64,000 nucleotides of DNA from Salinisphaera sp040361255 (GTDB taxonomy: Bacteria; Pseudomonadota; Gammaproteobacteria; Nevskiales; Salinisphaeraceae), in NCBI RefSeq assembly GCF_040361255.1, contig NZ_APNG01000011.1, forward strand, positions 1-64,000. The letters are read 5' to 3'. A model generated the notes under the pieces. The model was not told where the DNA came from, searched no databases, and was given only the letters and a program-made list of their open reading frames with translations. The translations under genes and the position numbers were made by a program. Within the stretch, counting starts at the first letter, position 1, and each line of letters begins with the position of its first letter. This document shows, piece after piece, positions 36,041-45,946 of this stretch.

Positions 36041-36053
36041 GTGTATACTACAC
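36041..36053. promoter_or_regulatory. Inverted repeat near the nuo promoter
   Basis: GTGTA and TACAC arms flank a three-base centre, and the sequence contains a TATACT hexamer that could be a -10 element. It lies 72 bp upstream of nuoA. Operator or promoter role is inference. Confidence 0.35.
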
Positions 36054-36124
36054 CTATTCATATCGGCACGAGGCATGCGATATGAGTCGACGGGCGAGTG
36101 CTTCGCGTAGAATAGGACCACGCC

Positions 36125-36574
36125 ATGAATGCCGCTACCGAACAAGCCGTTGTCATCTGGCCCTTGCTGCTGTTCGCAGCCGGCGCGCTGGGACTGATTA
36201 TTTTCATGCTCGGCGTTTCGGCGGTTCTGGGCGGGCGCCATAGTTCACGGCTGGGCAACCAACCCTACGAATCGGGTATCAAGCCCACCAGCAGCGCACG
36301 GATGCGCTTTTCGGCCAAGTTCTATCTGGTGGCGATCATCTTCGTGCTTTTCGATCTCGAAGTGGTCTTCATCTTCTCCTGGGCCATCGCAGCACCCGCG
36401 CTGGGCTGGCCCGGTTACTTTGCATTTCTGTTCTTTCTCGGCGTGCTGACCCTGGGCCTGATCTACGAGTGGCGCATCGGCGCACTCGACTGGGCCCCCA
36501 AGGCACCGCGCCAGTATCGACTGGAGGCGATCGAAAGCAATCGCCGCCGTAATCTCGATGCTGCCCCGCGGTGA
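36125..36574 (+). CDS. nuoA: NADH-quinone oxidoreductase subunit A
   Basis: Membrane subunit of complex I (proton-pumping NADH dehydrogenase), with three hydrophobic helices. The conserved stretch YESGIKPTSSARMRFSAKFY, with its Glu and Ser, is typical of NuoA, and the next helix FVLFDLEVVFIFSW carries the conserved acidic Asp-Leu-Glu. It is first of the nuo operon. The C-terminal tail ends RRRNLDAAPR. The gap to nuoB is 55 bp. Confidence 0.95.
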   Translation: MNAATEQAVVIWPLLLFAAGALGLIIFMLGVSAVLGGRHSSRLGNQPYESGIKPTSSARMRFSAKFYLVAIIFVLFDLEVVFIFSWAIAAPALGWPGYFAFLFFLGVLTLGLIYEWRIGALDWAPKAPRQYRLEAIESNRRRNLDAAPR

Positions 36575-36629
36575 CGTACGCACACTGTGAACACGACGTT
36601 CGATTGAACACCCGACAGGACGATCATTA

Positions 36630-37286
36630 ATGGGATGGTCACTGACTAGCACCGACAAGAATCCGAAACCCGGCTCGGCCGGTTCGGACGACGGCAGCTC
36701 GAACACGATCGAGGATGCGCTGGCGCGTAACGTCGTCACCGCCAAACTCGACGACATGATCGCCTGGGGCCGCAAGCACTCGATGTGGCCGTTCAACTTC
36801 GGCCTGTCCTGCTGCTATGTGGAAATGGCCACGGCCCTGACCGCGCCGCACGACATGGCGCGCTTCGGTTCCGAAGTCATTCGCGCCACGCCGCGTCAGG
36901 CCGACGTGATGATTATTGCCGGCACCTGTTTTCTGAAAATGGCGCCGGTGATTCAGCGTCTCTACGACCAGATGATGGAGCCGCGCTGGGTGATCTCCAT
37001 GGGTTCATGTGCCAACTCGGGCGGCATGTACGACATCTATTCCGTGGTTCAGGGCGTGGACAAGTTCCTGCCCGTCGATGTCTACGTATCGGGTTGTCCG
37101 CCGCGCCCCGAGGCCTTCCTCGAAGGCCTGCTGCTGCTTCAGGAAAACATCGGCGCAGAAAAACGCCCGCTGTCGTGGATGATCGGCCCGCAGGGCGTCA
37201 CCCAGCGGCCGAAACTGTCGATGCGCGATCGCAAGCGCAGCGAGCGCCTGTCGGTCACCACTCTTCGTACGCCGGATTCGGTCTGA
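36630..37286 (+). CDS. nuoB: NADH-quinone oxidoreductase subunit B
   Basis: Peripheral iron-sulfur subunit carrying cluster N2, the direct electron donor to quinone. The cluster Cys are in NFGLSCCYVEM (tandem Cys pair), SMGSCANSGGMYD and VSGCPPRPEAF. The N-terminal 40 residues are Ser/Asp-rich and less conserved. Its stop overlaps the start of nuoCD by one base (TGATG). Confidence 0.96.
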   Translation: MGWSLTSTDKNPKPGSAGSDDGSSNTIEDALARNVVTAKLDDMIAWGRKHSMWPFNFGLSCCYVEMATALTAPHDMARFGSEVIRATPRQADVMIIAGTCFLKMAPVIQRLYDQMMEPRWVISMGSCANSGGMYDIYSVVQGVDKFLPVDVYVSGCPPRPEAFLEGLLLLQENIGAEKRPLSWMIGPQGVTQRPKLSMRDRKRSERLSVTTLRTPDSV

Positions 37287-39034
37287 TGCTCGATCGCGTC
37301 GATATCAAACAGCAGCTGTTCGAACGCTTTGACGAGCGTACGTTCACCGAGCAGATCACCGCCGATGGCATGCCCACCCTGTGGGTCGGCCGCGACAGGA
37401 TCTGCGACGTACTCAAGTTCCTGCGCCAGGACAGCACCCCGGCCTACCGGATGCTGTTCGACCTGACCGCGATCGACGAGCGCGTACGCGAGCACCGGCT
37501 CAACCAGCCGGCCGCGGATTTCACCGTGGTCTATCACCTGCTCAGCCTGTCGCCGGTCGCCGAGATCCGCCTCAAGGTCGCGCTGTTCGACGACGATCTG
37601 AGCACGCCCACCGCCACCGGCGTGTGGCCCAACGCCAACTGGTACGAGCGCGAAGTCTGGGACATGTTCGGGATCACCTTCGACGGGCACCCGAACCTGC
37701 GCCGTATTCTCATGCCGCCGACCTGGAAGGGCCATCCGCTGCGCAAGGACCACGCCGCGCGCGCGACCGAATTCGAGCCGCTGCATCTGGACCCCAAGCG
37801 CCAGGACGAAGAAGAGAACGCCCTGCAGTTCAAGCCCGAAGACTGGGGCATGAAGCGTGAGTCCGGCGATAGCGAGTTCATGTTCCTCAACATGGGCCCG
37901 AACCACCCGTCGGTGCATGGCGTGTTTCGTGTTGTGCTACAGCTCGACGGCGAGGAAATCATCGGCGCGGTGCCGGATATCGGCTATCACCATCGCGGCG
38001 CCGAGAAGATGGCTGAGCGCCAGTCCTGGCATACCTACATCCCCTATACCGACCGGGTGGACTATCTCGGCGGGGTGATGAACGAACTGCCCTACGTCAT
38101 GAACCTCGAGCACGTGCTCGGCATTCAGGTGCCGGAACGGGTCAAGGTCGTGCGCGTGATGCTGTGCGAGTTCTTCCGTATCACCAGCCACCTGATGTTC
38201 TTCGGCACCTATGTGCAGGACATCGGCGCGATGAGCCCGATCTTCTGGATGTTCTCGGATCGCCAGAAAGCCTATGACGTGATCGAGGCGATCACCGGCT
38301 TTCGCATGCATCCGGCGTTCTTTCGTATCGGCGGCCTGACCATGGACCTGCCGAACGGCTGGGATCGCAAGGTCAAGGAATTCCTGGATTGGTTCCCGCC
38401 ACGGCTGGCCGAATACAAGAAAGCCATGGCGCGCAACAGCGTGCTGGTCAAACGCTCCAAGCATATTGGCGCCTATTCCCAGGACGAGGCGATCGACTGG
38501 GGCATCACCGGCCCCGGCCTGCGCTCGACCGGCGTGGACTTCGATCTGCGCAAGGCCCGGCCCTACTCCGGTTACGAAAACTTCGACTTCGAGATTCCCA
38601 CCGGCACCAACGGCGACTGTCAGGACCGTCTCGATGTACGCATCGAAGAGATGTTCCAGAGCTGTCGCATTATCGAGCAGTGCATGAAGAACATGCCCGC
38701 CGGTGACTACAAGGCCGATCATCCCTTGACCACACCGCCGGTCAAGGAGCGCACGATGCACGACATCGAGACGCTGATCGCGCATTTTCTGACGGTGAGC
38801 TGGGGACCGGTGGTGCCGGCGATGGAATCGGCCTGCATGGTCGAAGGCACCAAGGGCCTGAACGGCTATTACAGTATTTCCGACAAGCATGCGATGAGCT
38901 ATCGCACGCGTATTCGTACGCCCAGCTTCGCCCATCTGCAGCAGATACCGCTGATTGCCCAGGGCGGCCTGATTGCCGACCTCGTGGCGATTATCGGCGC
39001 GATCGACTTTGTTATGGCAGACGTGGACCGATGA
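37286..39034 (+). CDS. nuoC: NADH-quinone oxidoreductase fused subunit C/D
   Basis: A 582-residue fusion of NuoC (about 1-190; ANWYEREVWDMFGITFDGHPNL) and NuoD (about 195-582; MGPNHPSVHGVFRVVLQLDGE, QSWHTYIPYTDRVDYLGG). NuoD forms the quinone-binding pocket with NuoB. The fused form is found in enterics, pseudomonads and some other bacteria. The start ATG at 37286 overlaps the nuoB stop; an ORF reaching back to 36785 lies within nuoB and is not the true start. It overlaps nuoE by 4 bp. Confidence 0.95.
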   Translation: MLDRVDIKQQLFERFDERTFTEQITADGMPTLWVGRDRICDVLKFLRQDSTPAYRMLFDLTAIDERVREHRLNQPAADFTVVYHLLSLSPVAEIRLKVALFDDDLSTPTATGVWPNANWYEREVWDMFGITFDGHPNLRRILMPPTWKGHPLRKDHAARATEFEPLHLDPKRQDEEENALQFKPEDWGMKRESGDSEFMFLNMGPNHPSVHGVFRVVLQLDGEEIIGAVPDIGYHHRGAEKMAERQSWHTYIPYTDRVDYLGGVMNELPYVMNLEHVLGIQVPERVKVVRVMLCEFFRITSHLMFFGTYVQDIGAMSPIFWMFSDRQKAYDVIEAITGFRMHPAFFRIGGLTMDLPNGWDRKVKEFLDWFPPRLAEYKKAMARNSVLVKRSKHIGAYSQDEAIDWGITGPGLRSTGVDFDLRKARPYSGYENFDFEIPTGTNGDCQDRLDVRIEEMFQSCRIIEQCMKNMPAGDYKADHPLTTPPVKERTMHDIETLIAHFLTVSWGPVVPAMESACMVEGTKGLNGYYSISDKHAMSYRTRIRTPSFAHLQQIPLIAQGGLIADLVAIIGAIDFVMADVDR

Positions 39035-39498
39035 AGTTATCGAAAACCGAAATTGAGGCCATCCAGCACGAGATGACCCTGTACGAGGACCCGGGCGCTG
39101 CGACCATCGAAGCGCTCAAGATCGTGCAGGAGCATCGCGGCTGGGTATCGGACGAGTCGCTGGAGGCGGCCGCGGCCGTGGTCGGCGTGACCCCGACCCA
39201 GATGGAAGCGGTGGCCACGTTCTACAACCTGATCTTTCGTCAGCCCGTGGGCCGGCACGTGATCATGATCTGCGACTCGATCTCCTGCTATCTGACCGGC
39301 TACGAGGAAATCCTGGCCTATCTGAAGAAGACGCTGGGCATCGAGTTCGGCCAGACCACGCCGGACAACCGCTTCACGCTGCTGCCGATCTGCTGTCTGG
39401 GCAATTGCGACAACGGCCCGGCCATGCGTATCAACACCGACTATCACGGCCGGCTCACGCCCGATAAGGTCGACGCCATTCTGGCGGAATACCCCTAG
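39031..39498 (+). CDS. nuoE: NADH-quinone oxidoreductase subunit E
   Basis: A 155-residue peripheral subunit with a [2Fe-2S] cluster (N1a). The Cys are in CDSISCYLTG and LPICCLGNCDNGPAM, the usual four-Cys arrangement. It starts in the overlapping ATGA of nuoCD. Together with NuoF and NuoG it forms the NADH-dehydrogenase module. Confidence 0.95.
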   Translation: MKLSKTEIEAIQHEMTLYEDPGAATIEALKIVQEHRGWVSDESLEAAAAVVGVTPTQMEAVATFYNLIFRQPVGRHVIMICDSISCYLTGYEEILAYLKKTLGIEFGQTTPDNRFTLLPICCLGNCDNGPAMRINTDYHGRLTPDKVDAILAEYP

Positions 39499-39521
39499 GC
39501 GCGGCGCAAGGACGAACAGTC

Positions 39522-40838
<1,317 letters not shown>

Positions 40839-40852
40839 CGCACGGTTTAGCG

Positions 40853-43537
40853 ATGGCAACGATCAAGATCGACGGCAAGCAGTTCGAGGTGGACCCCACC
40901 GACAACCTGCTCAAGGTCGCGCTTTCCAAGGGCTTCGACCTGCCCTATTTCTGCTGGCACCCGGAGCTGCATTCCGTGGGTGCCTGTCGCCAGTGCGCGG
41001 TCAAGCAGTACAAGAACGAAGACGATACCCAGGGCCAGATCGTCATGGCCTGCATGACGCCGGCCGCGGACGGCGGCTGCTTCTCGATCGAGGACAAGGA
41101 AGCCAGCGATTTCCGGGCCCAGGTCATCGAATGGCTGATGATCAATCATCCGCATGACTGCCCGGTATGCGAAGAAGGCGGCGAATGCCATCTGCAGGAC
41201 ATGACCCTGATGACCGGGCATACGCGCCGGCGCTATCGCGGGCCCAAGCGGACCCATCGCAATCAGGAGCTGGGCCCGTTCATCAATCACGAGATGAACC
41301 GCTGTATCGCCTGCTATCGCTGCGTGCGCTACTACCGCGACTATGCCGACGGTGACGATCTGCGCGTACTCGGCTCGCATTCCAACGTCTATTTCGGCCG
41401 CGAAGCCGATGGCGCCTTCAACAGCGAGTTCTCGGGCAACCTGGTGGAGGTCTGCCCCACCGGCGTGTTCACTGACAAGACACTGGGCGCCCACTACAAC
41501 CGTAAATGGGACATGCAGAATGCCCCCGGCATCTGCACCCACTGCTCGCTGGGCTGCAACACCAGCCCCGGTTCGCGCCAGGGTATCCTGAAGCGTATCC
41601 AGAACCGCTATCATGGCGAGATCAACCATTATTTCCTGTGCGATCGCGGGCGTTTCGGCGCCGGCTTCGTCAACCGCGAAGATCGGCCGCGCCAGCCCTT
41701 GGTACGCGCCGACAACGGCGTGCTCGAGCCGCAGGACATGGATGTCATGCTCAGCTCGCTCAAGAGCGTACTGGCCGAGGCCAAGGGCCTGGTCGGTATC
41801 GGCTCGCCGCGGGCGTCGCTGGAAGACAACTTCGCACTGCGCCATCTGGTCGGCGCCGATAACTTCCACAACGGTATGAGCGGCCCGGAAAGCCATGCCA
41901 GCCTGGCCGCGCTCGCGCTGTTGCAGGAACACGCCGGGCGTTTGCCGACGCTGCGCGAGGTGGAATCCTGCGACGCGGTGTTCGTGCTCGGTGAGGACGT
42001 GACCCAGTTCGCGCCGCGTCTGGCGCTGTCACTGCGCCAGGCGGTACGCAACGAGCATCACGTGCTCGCCGAGGCCGCCAATATCCCGAAATGGCATGCC
42101 CGCGCCGTGCGCGACGAGGGCCAGCATTTCTACAGCCCGCTGTTCATGGCGGTGCCGGCAGCCACGCGTCTGGACGACGTGGCCACCGAGCTGTTTCATC
42201 TGCGCCCGGCCCGTATCGCCCAGCTGGGCTTTGCGGTCGCCGCGATGCTGGACGACACGGCGCCGATGCCGGCCGATATCGACGACGAAACCCGTGCCCA
42301 CGCCGAAACCATTGCCAATGCGCTCAAGACGGCGAAAAAACCGTTGGTGGTGGCCGGCACGAGCCTGGGCAGCGAAGCGGTGCTCACCGCCGCCGGCAAT
42401 GTCATGCGCGCGCTCGAATCGGTCCACGACGATGCGGGCCTGTTCGTTACGTTGAGCGAGGCCAACAGCCTGGGCATGGCCATGATGAGCGATCGCGATG
42501 TCGATCACGCCTTCGAGGCGATCAACAGCCGCCGGGCCGATACGCTCATCGTGATGCAGAACGATCTGTATGAACGCGCCCAGCAGGGCAAGGTCGATGC
42601 CGCGATCAAGGCGGCCAAGAACCTGATCGTGCTCGATCACAGCATGACCGCGACCATCGCCAAGGCCGACTACGTACTGCCGGCCGGCAGTTTCGCCGAG
42701 GCCGACGGTACGCTCGTCAACAACGAAGGCCGCGCCCAGCGCTTTTTCCAGGTCTTCATTCCCGAAGCGCCGCTGCAGGAAGGCTGGCGCTGGTGTGCTG
42801 ATCTCAACCGCGCGATCGGCAAACCGGTGAACTGGTATGGCATGGACGATCTCATCGATGCGATCGAGTCGGCCTGCCCGCAGTTCACGGGTATCAAGAC
42901 GGCCGCGCCGAGCACGAGCTTTCGCAAGGCCGGCATGCGTTTTCCGCGCAGCCCGCATCGGTATTCCGGGCGTACAGCACTGTATGCCAATGTGGACGTG
43001 CGCGAGCGCCGTCCGGAAGTCGACCCGGACTCGGCGCTGGCCTACTCCATGGAGGGTTACCACGGCAGCGACCAGCCGCCGGCGCTGATGGCCTATGCCT
43101 GGGCCCCCGGCTGGGATTCCAACCAGGCCGCGATCACCCGTTTTCAGGATGAGATCGGCGGCCATCTGAAAGGCGGCGATCCGGGCACACGCTTGCTCAA
43201 GGTCGATGCCAACGTCCCGGAATACGCGCCGGCCGAGCCCAAGCTGGTCGAAGGCTGGCAGGCGATCCCGCGCTATCACATCTTCGGTAGCGAATCGCAG
43301 TCGGCCAAGGCCCCGGCGATTCAGCAACGCATGCCGCGGGCCTGGTTCACCCTCAACGAGGCCGGTGCGAAGGCGCTGGGTCTGGCCGCGGCGGATACCC
43401 TGCGCCTGACCATCGATGGCGAGATCCATGCCCTGCCGGTCACTATAGACCCGAGCCTGCCCGACAAGACCATTGGTGTGCCCGTGGGCGCACATGGCTT
43501 GATGGGTGTACGCCTACCTGCCGCGGTGTCGCCCTGA
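40853..43537 (+). CDS. nuoG: NADH-quinone oxidoreductase subunit G
   Basis: An 894-residue iron-sulfur subunit. The [2Fe-2S] region has FCWHPELHSVGACRQCAV; His-Cys and [4Fe-4S] sets are in HPHDCPVCEEGGECHLQDM and RCIACYRCVRYYRDY. A CTHCSLGC motif at the start of the molybdopterin-like domain indicates that the extra cluster N7 is present, as in Escherichia coli. Length is close to the enteric form. It ends at the TGATG overlap with nuoH. Confidence 0.96.
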   Translation: MATIKIDGKQFEVDPTDNLLKVALSKGFDLPYFCWHPELHSVGACRQCAVKQYKNEDDTQGQIVMACMTPAADGGCFSIEDKEASDFRAQVIEWLMINHPHDCPVCEEGGECHLQDMTLMTGHTRRRYRGPKRTHRNQELGPFINHEMNRCIACYRCVRYYRDYADGDDLRVLGSHSNVYFGREADGAFNSEFSGNLVEVCPTGVFTDKTLGAHYNRKWDMQNAPGICTHCSLGCNTSPGSRQGILKRIQNRYHGEINHYFLCDRGRFGAGFVNREDRPRQPLVRADNGVLEPQDMDVMLSSLKSVLAEAKGLVGIGSPRASLEDNFALRHLVGADNFHNGMSGPESHASLAALALLQEHAGRLPTLREVESCDAVFVLGEDVTQFAPRLALSLRQAVRNEHHVLAEAANIPKWHARAVRDEGQHFYSPLFMAVPAATRLDDVATELFHLRPARIAQLGFAVAAMLDDTAPMPADIDDETRAHAETIANALKTAKKPLVVAGTSLGSEAVLTAAGNVMRALESVHDDAGLFVTLSEANSLGMAMMSDRDVDHAFEAINSRRADTLIVMQNDLYERAQQGKVDAAIKAAKNLIVLDHSMTATIAKADYVLPAGSFAEADGTLVNNEGRAQRFFQVFIPEAPLQEGWRWCADLNRAIGKPVNWYGMDDLIDAIESACPQFTGIKTAAPSTSFRKAGMRFPRSPHRYSGRTALYANVDVRERRPEVDPDSALAYSMEGYHGSDQPPALMAYAWAPGWDSNQAAITRFQDEIGGHLKGGDPGTRLLKVDANVPEYAPAEPKLVEGWQAIPRYHIFGSESQSAKAPAIQQRMPRAWFTLNEAGAKALGLAAADTLRLTIDGEIHALPVTIDPSLPDKTIGVPVGAHGLMGVRLPAAVSP

Positions 43538-44514
43538 TGTTCGGTATAAGCACAGACACACTGCTCGACCTGGCGTTCACCGCCTTCGAGACGATCGCCA
43601 TTCTGCTGGCCGTGGTCATTGCCGCGGCGCTGCTGATCTGGGTCGAACGCCGCCTGCTGGGTGTCTGGCAGGATCGCTACGGGCCGAATCGCGTCGGTCC
43701 GTTCGGCATCCTTCAAGTCGCCGCGGACATGATCAAGATCTTCTTCAAGGAAGACTGGATCCCGCCGTTCGCCGACAAGGCCGTGTTCGTGATCGCGCCG
43801 GGCATCATCATGTTCACCACACTGATGGCGTTTGCGGTGGTGCCGTTCACCGAAACCATCGGCGTGGTCGATCTGAATATCGGCATTCTGTTCGTGCTGG
43901 CGATGAGTTCGCTGGGCGTGTATTCGGTGATTCTGGCCGGCTGGTCCTCGGACAACAAATACGCGCTGCTTGGCGGTATGCGTACCGCCGCCCAGATGAT
44001 CTCCTACGAGGTCTTCATGGGCCTGAGCCTGCTGGGCGTTGTGCTGCTGGCCGGCAGTTTCGATCTGCGTACGATCGTCGAATCGCAGGCCGGCATGTGG
44101 AACGTGATCCCGCAGTTTCCGGCATTCGTGATCTTCTTCATCGCCGGTATTGCCGAAATCCACCGCGCGCCCTTCGATCTGCCGGAGGCCGAACAGGAAC
44201 TCACCGCCGGCTATCACACCGAATATTCGGGCATGAAGTTCGGCATGTTCTTCGTGGGCGAATATCTGGGCATCGTGCTCATCTCCTGTCTGACCACGGT
44301 GCTGTTCTTCGGCGGCTGGCTGGGTCCGATTCTGCCGGGCTTTGTGTGGTTTGCGCTCAAGGCCGGATTCTTCATCTGCTTTTTCGTGCTGCTGCGCGCG
44401 GCCACCGTGCGCCCACGCTACGACCAGCTCATGGCCTTCGGCTGGAAGATTCTGCTGCCCATCGCACTGGTCAACGTTGCGATCACGGGCGCTGTCGTGG
44501 TGGCCATGGCATGA
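43537..44514 (+). CDS. nuoH: NADH-quinone oxidoreductase subunit H
   Basis: A 325-residue membrane subunit with eight hydrophobic helices; it sits at the quinone channel next to NuoB and NuoD. Conserved stretches are WVERRLLGVWQDRYGPNRVGPFG and HRAPFDLPEAEQELTAGYH, plus EYSGMKFGMFF. The start overlaps the nuoG stop by one base. The nuoI gene follows after 46 bp. Confidence 0.96.
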   Translation: MFGISTDTLLDLAFTAFETIAILLAVVIAAALLIWVERRLLGVWQDRYGPNRVGPFGILQVAADMIKIFFKEDWIPPFADKAVFVIAPGIIMFTTLMAFAVVPFTETIGVVDLNIGILFVLAMSSLGVYSVILAGWSSDNKYALLGGMRTAAQMISYEVFMGLSLLGVVLLAGSFDLRTIVESQAGMWNVIPQFPAFVIFFIAGIAEIHRAPFDLPEAEQELTAGYHTEYSGMKFGMFFVGEYLGIVLISCLTTVLFFGGWLGPILPGFVWFALKAGFFICFFVLLRAATVRPRYDQLMAFGWKILLPIALVNVAITGAVVVAMA

Positions 44515-44560
44515 GCACGTCGTACTCTCTACTCGATTTCACCGGTTACGCGAGTCACCT

Positions 44561-45076
44561 ATGCTGAGTGTTCTGCGCACCATCTGGATGACCCTGATGC
44601 ACACCTTTCGCAAGCGCGATACGGTGCTGTATCCGGAAGAAAAACCTTATCTGCCGCCGCGTTATCGCGGGCGTATCGTGCTTACGCGCGATCCGGACGG
44701 CGCCGAGCGCTGCGTGGCCTGCAATCTGTGCAGCGTGGCCTGTCCGGTGGACTGCATCAGCGTGGTCAAGGCCGAGGACGAAAGCGGGCGCTGGTACCCG
44801 GAAACCTTCCGTATCAATTTCTCGCGCTGCATCTATTGCGGCTATTGCGAGGAGGCCTGCCCGACCTACGCGATCCAGCTGACCCCGGATTTCGAGATGG
44901 GCGAGTTCGATCGTCAGAACATGGTCTACGAGAAATCGGACCTGACCATTGCCGGCGTCGGCAAGCGGCCCGGCTACAATTTCTATCGCGTCGCCGGCAT
45001 GGCCGTGGGCGGCAAGGACAAGGGCGAGGCCGAGAACGAGGCCGAGCCGATCGACGTTAAAACCCTTCTGCCGTAG
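44561..45076 (+). CDS. nuoI: NADH-quinone oxidoreductase subunit I
   Basis: A 171-residue peripheral subunit with two [4Fe-4S] clusters (N6a and N6b). Both ferredoxin-like motifs are intact: RCVACNLCSVACPVDC and RCIYCGYCEEACPT. The ATG at 44561 gives a normal-length N terminus; upstream codons in the same frame belong to the nuoH region. The C terminus has a Glu/Ala-rich stretch (KGEAENEAEPID). Confidence 0.95.
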   Translation: MLSVLRTIWMTLMHTFRKRDTVLYPEEKPYLPPRYRGRIVLTRDPDGAERCVACNLCSVACPVDCISVVKAEDESGRWYPETFRINFSRCIYCGYCEEACPTYAIQLTPDFEMGEFDRQNMVYEKSDLTIAGVGKRPGYNFYRVAGMAVGGKDKGEAENEAEPIDVKTLLP

Positions 45077-45083
45077 GCCGGTC

Positions 45084-45641
45084 ATGGAAATCGCCTTCTA
45101 TCTCGCCGCTATCGTCGCCGTTGCCGCCACCGCGCGGGTGATCAGCTGTGCCAATGCCGTGCATGCGCTGCTGTATCTGATCGTGTCGCTGCTGTCGGTG
45201 GCGATCGTGTTCTATACCCTGGGCGCGCCGTTTGCGGCCGCGCTCGAGGTGATCGTCTATGCCGGCGCGATCATGGTGCTGTTCGTATTCGTGATCATGA
45301 TGCTCAATCTCAATCATGAAACCGTGGCGCGCGAGCGCAGCTGGCTGGCGCCGCGGGTCTGGATCGGGCCGGGCATACTCGGCATCGTGCTGCTCGGCGT
45401 ACTGGCCGTGGCCCTGGCCAGCGGCGGCTCGATGGGCAACGTCGACAGCACGCCGCTGATGGCCTCGCGTATCGGCATGACGATGTTCGGCCCCTATGTG
45501 CTGATCGTGGAACTGGCCGCGTTCGTGCTGCTGGCAGCACTTGTGGTCGCTGCCCATCTGGGCCGCGACGATCGTGACGTGGCCGAAGAGAAACGCGTTG
45601 CCGCCGCTCGCGGGCGCCGTCATCCGGGAGGCGAACAATGA
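45084..45641 (+). CDS. nuoJ: NADH-quinone oxidoreductase subunit J
   Basis: A 185-residue membrane subunit with five helices and the conserved ALEVIVYAGAIMVLFVFVIMML segment around the pi-bulge helix. It starts at ATG 45084, 7 bp after nuoI. The C-terminal tail is basic (KRVAAARGRRHPGG). It overlaps nuoK by 4 bp (ATGA). Confidence 0.95.
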   Translation: MEIAFYLAAIVAVAATARVISCANAVHALLYLIVSLLSVAIVFYTLGAPFAAALEVIVYAGAIMVLFVFVIMMLNLNHETVARERSWLAPRVWIGPGILGIVLLGVLAVALASGGSMGNVDSTPLMASRIGMTMFGPYVLIVELAAFVLLAALVVAAHLGRDDRDVAEEKRVAAARGRRHPGGEQ

Positions 45642-45946
45642 ACGGGATTCCCATGGAGCACGGCCTGGTGCTCGCTGCCCTGCTGTTCACGCTCGGGCTG
45701 GTGGGTCTGGTGGTACGGCGCAATACGCTGTTCATCCTCATGTGCCTGGAAATCATGCTCAATTCCGCCGGCCTGGCCTTCATCGTCGCCGGCGCGTCCC
45801 ATGGCGCGCCCGATGGGCAGGTGATGTTCATTCTGGTGATCACGCTGGCCGCTGCCGAGGCCAGCATCGGTCTGGGCCTGCTGCTGCAGCTGCATCGCCG
45901 TTTCAAGACCATCGACATCGACGCCGCCAGCGAGATGCACGGATGA
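45638..45946 (+). CDS. nuoK: NADH-quinone oxidoreductase subunit K
   Basis: A 102-residue three-helix membrane subunit. LFILMCLEIMLNSAGLAF has the conserved Glu within the second helix, and VITLAAAEASIGLGLLLQLHRR is the third. The conserved Glu residues take part in proton transfer. It overlaps nuoJ and nuoL by 4 bp each. Confidence 0.95.
   Translation: MNGIPMEHGLVLAALLFTLGLVGLVVRRNTLFILMCLEIMLNSAGLAFIVAGASHGAPDGQVMFILVITLAAAEASIGLGLLLQLHRRFKTIDIDAASEMHG

Larger units (their letters stand above)
35824..36124. promoter_or_regulatory. Divergent promoter region between aconitase and nuoA
   Basis: About 300 bp without a gene. It holds the Fur-box-like palindrome at 35916-35936, the inverted repeat GTGTATACTACAC at 36041-36053, and AT-rich stretches suited to promoters. 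No ORF was convincing. Confidence 0.6.

Noticed and set aside
42029..43495. 488-codon minus-strand frame inside nuoG
   Set aside because: Antisense to a complete nuoG; no independent signal or motif.
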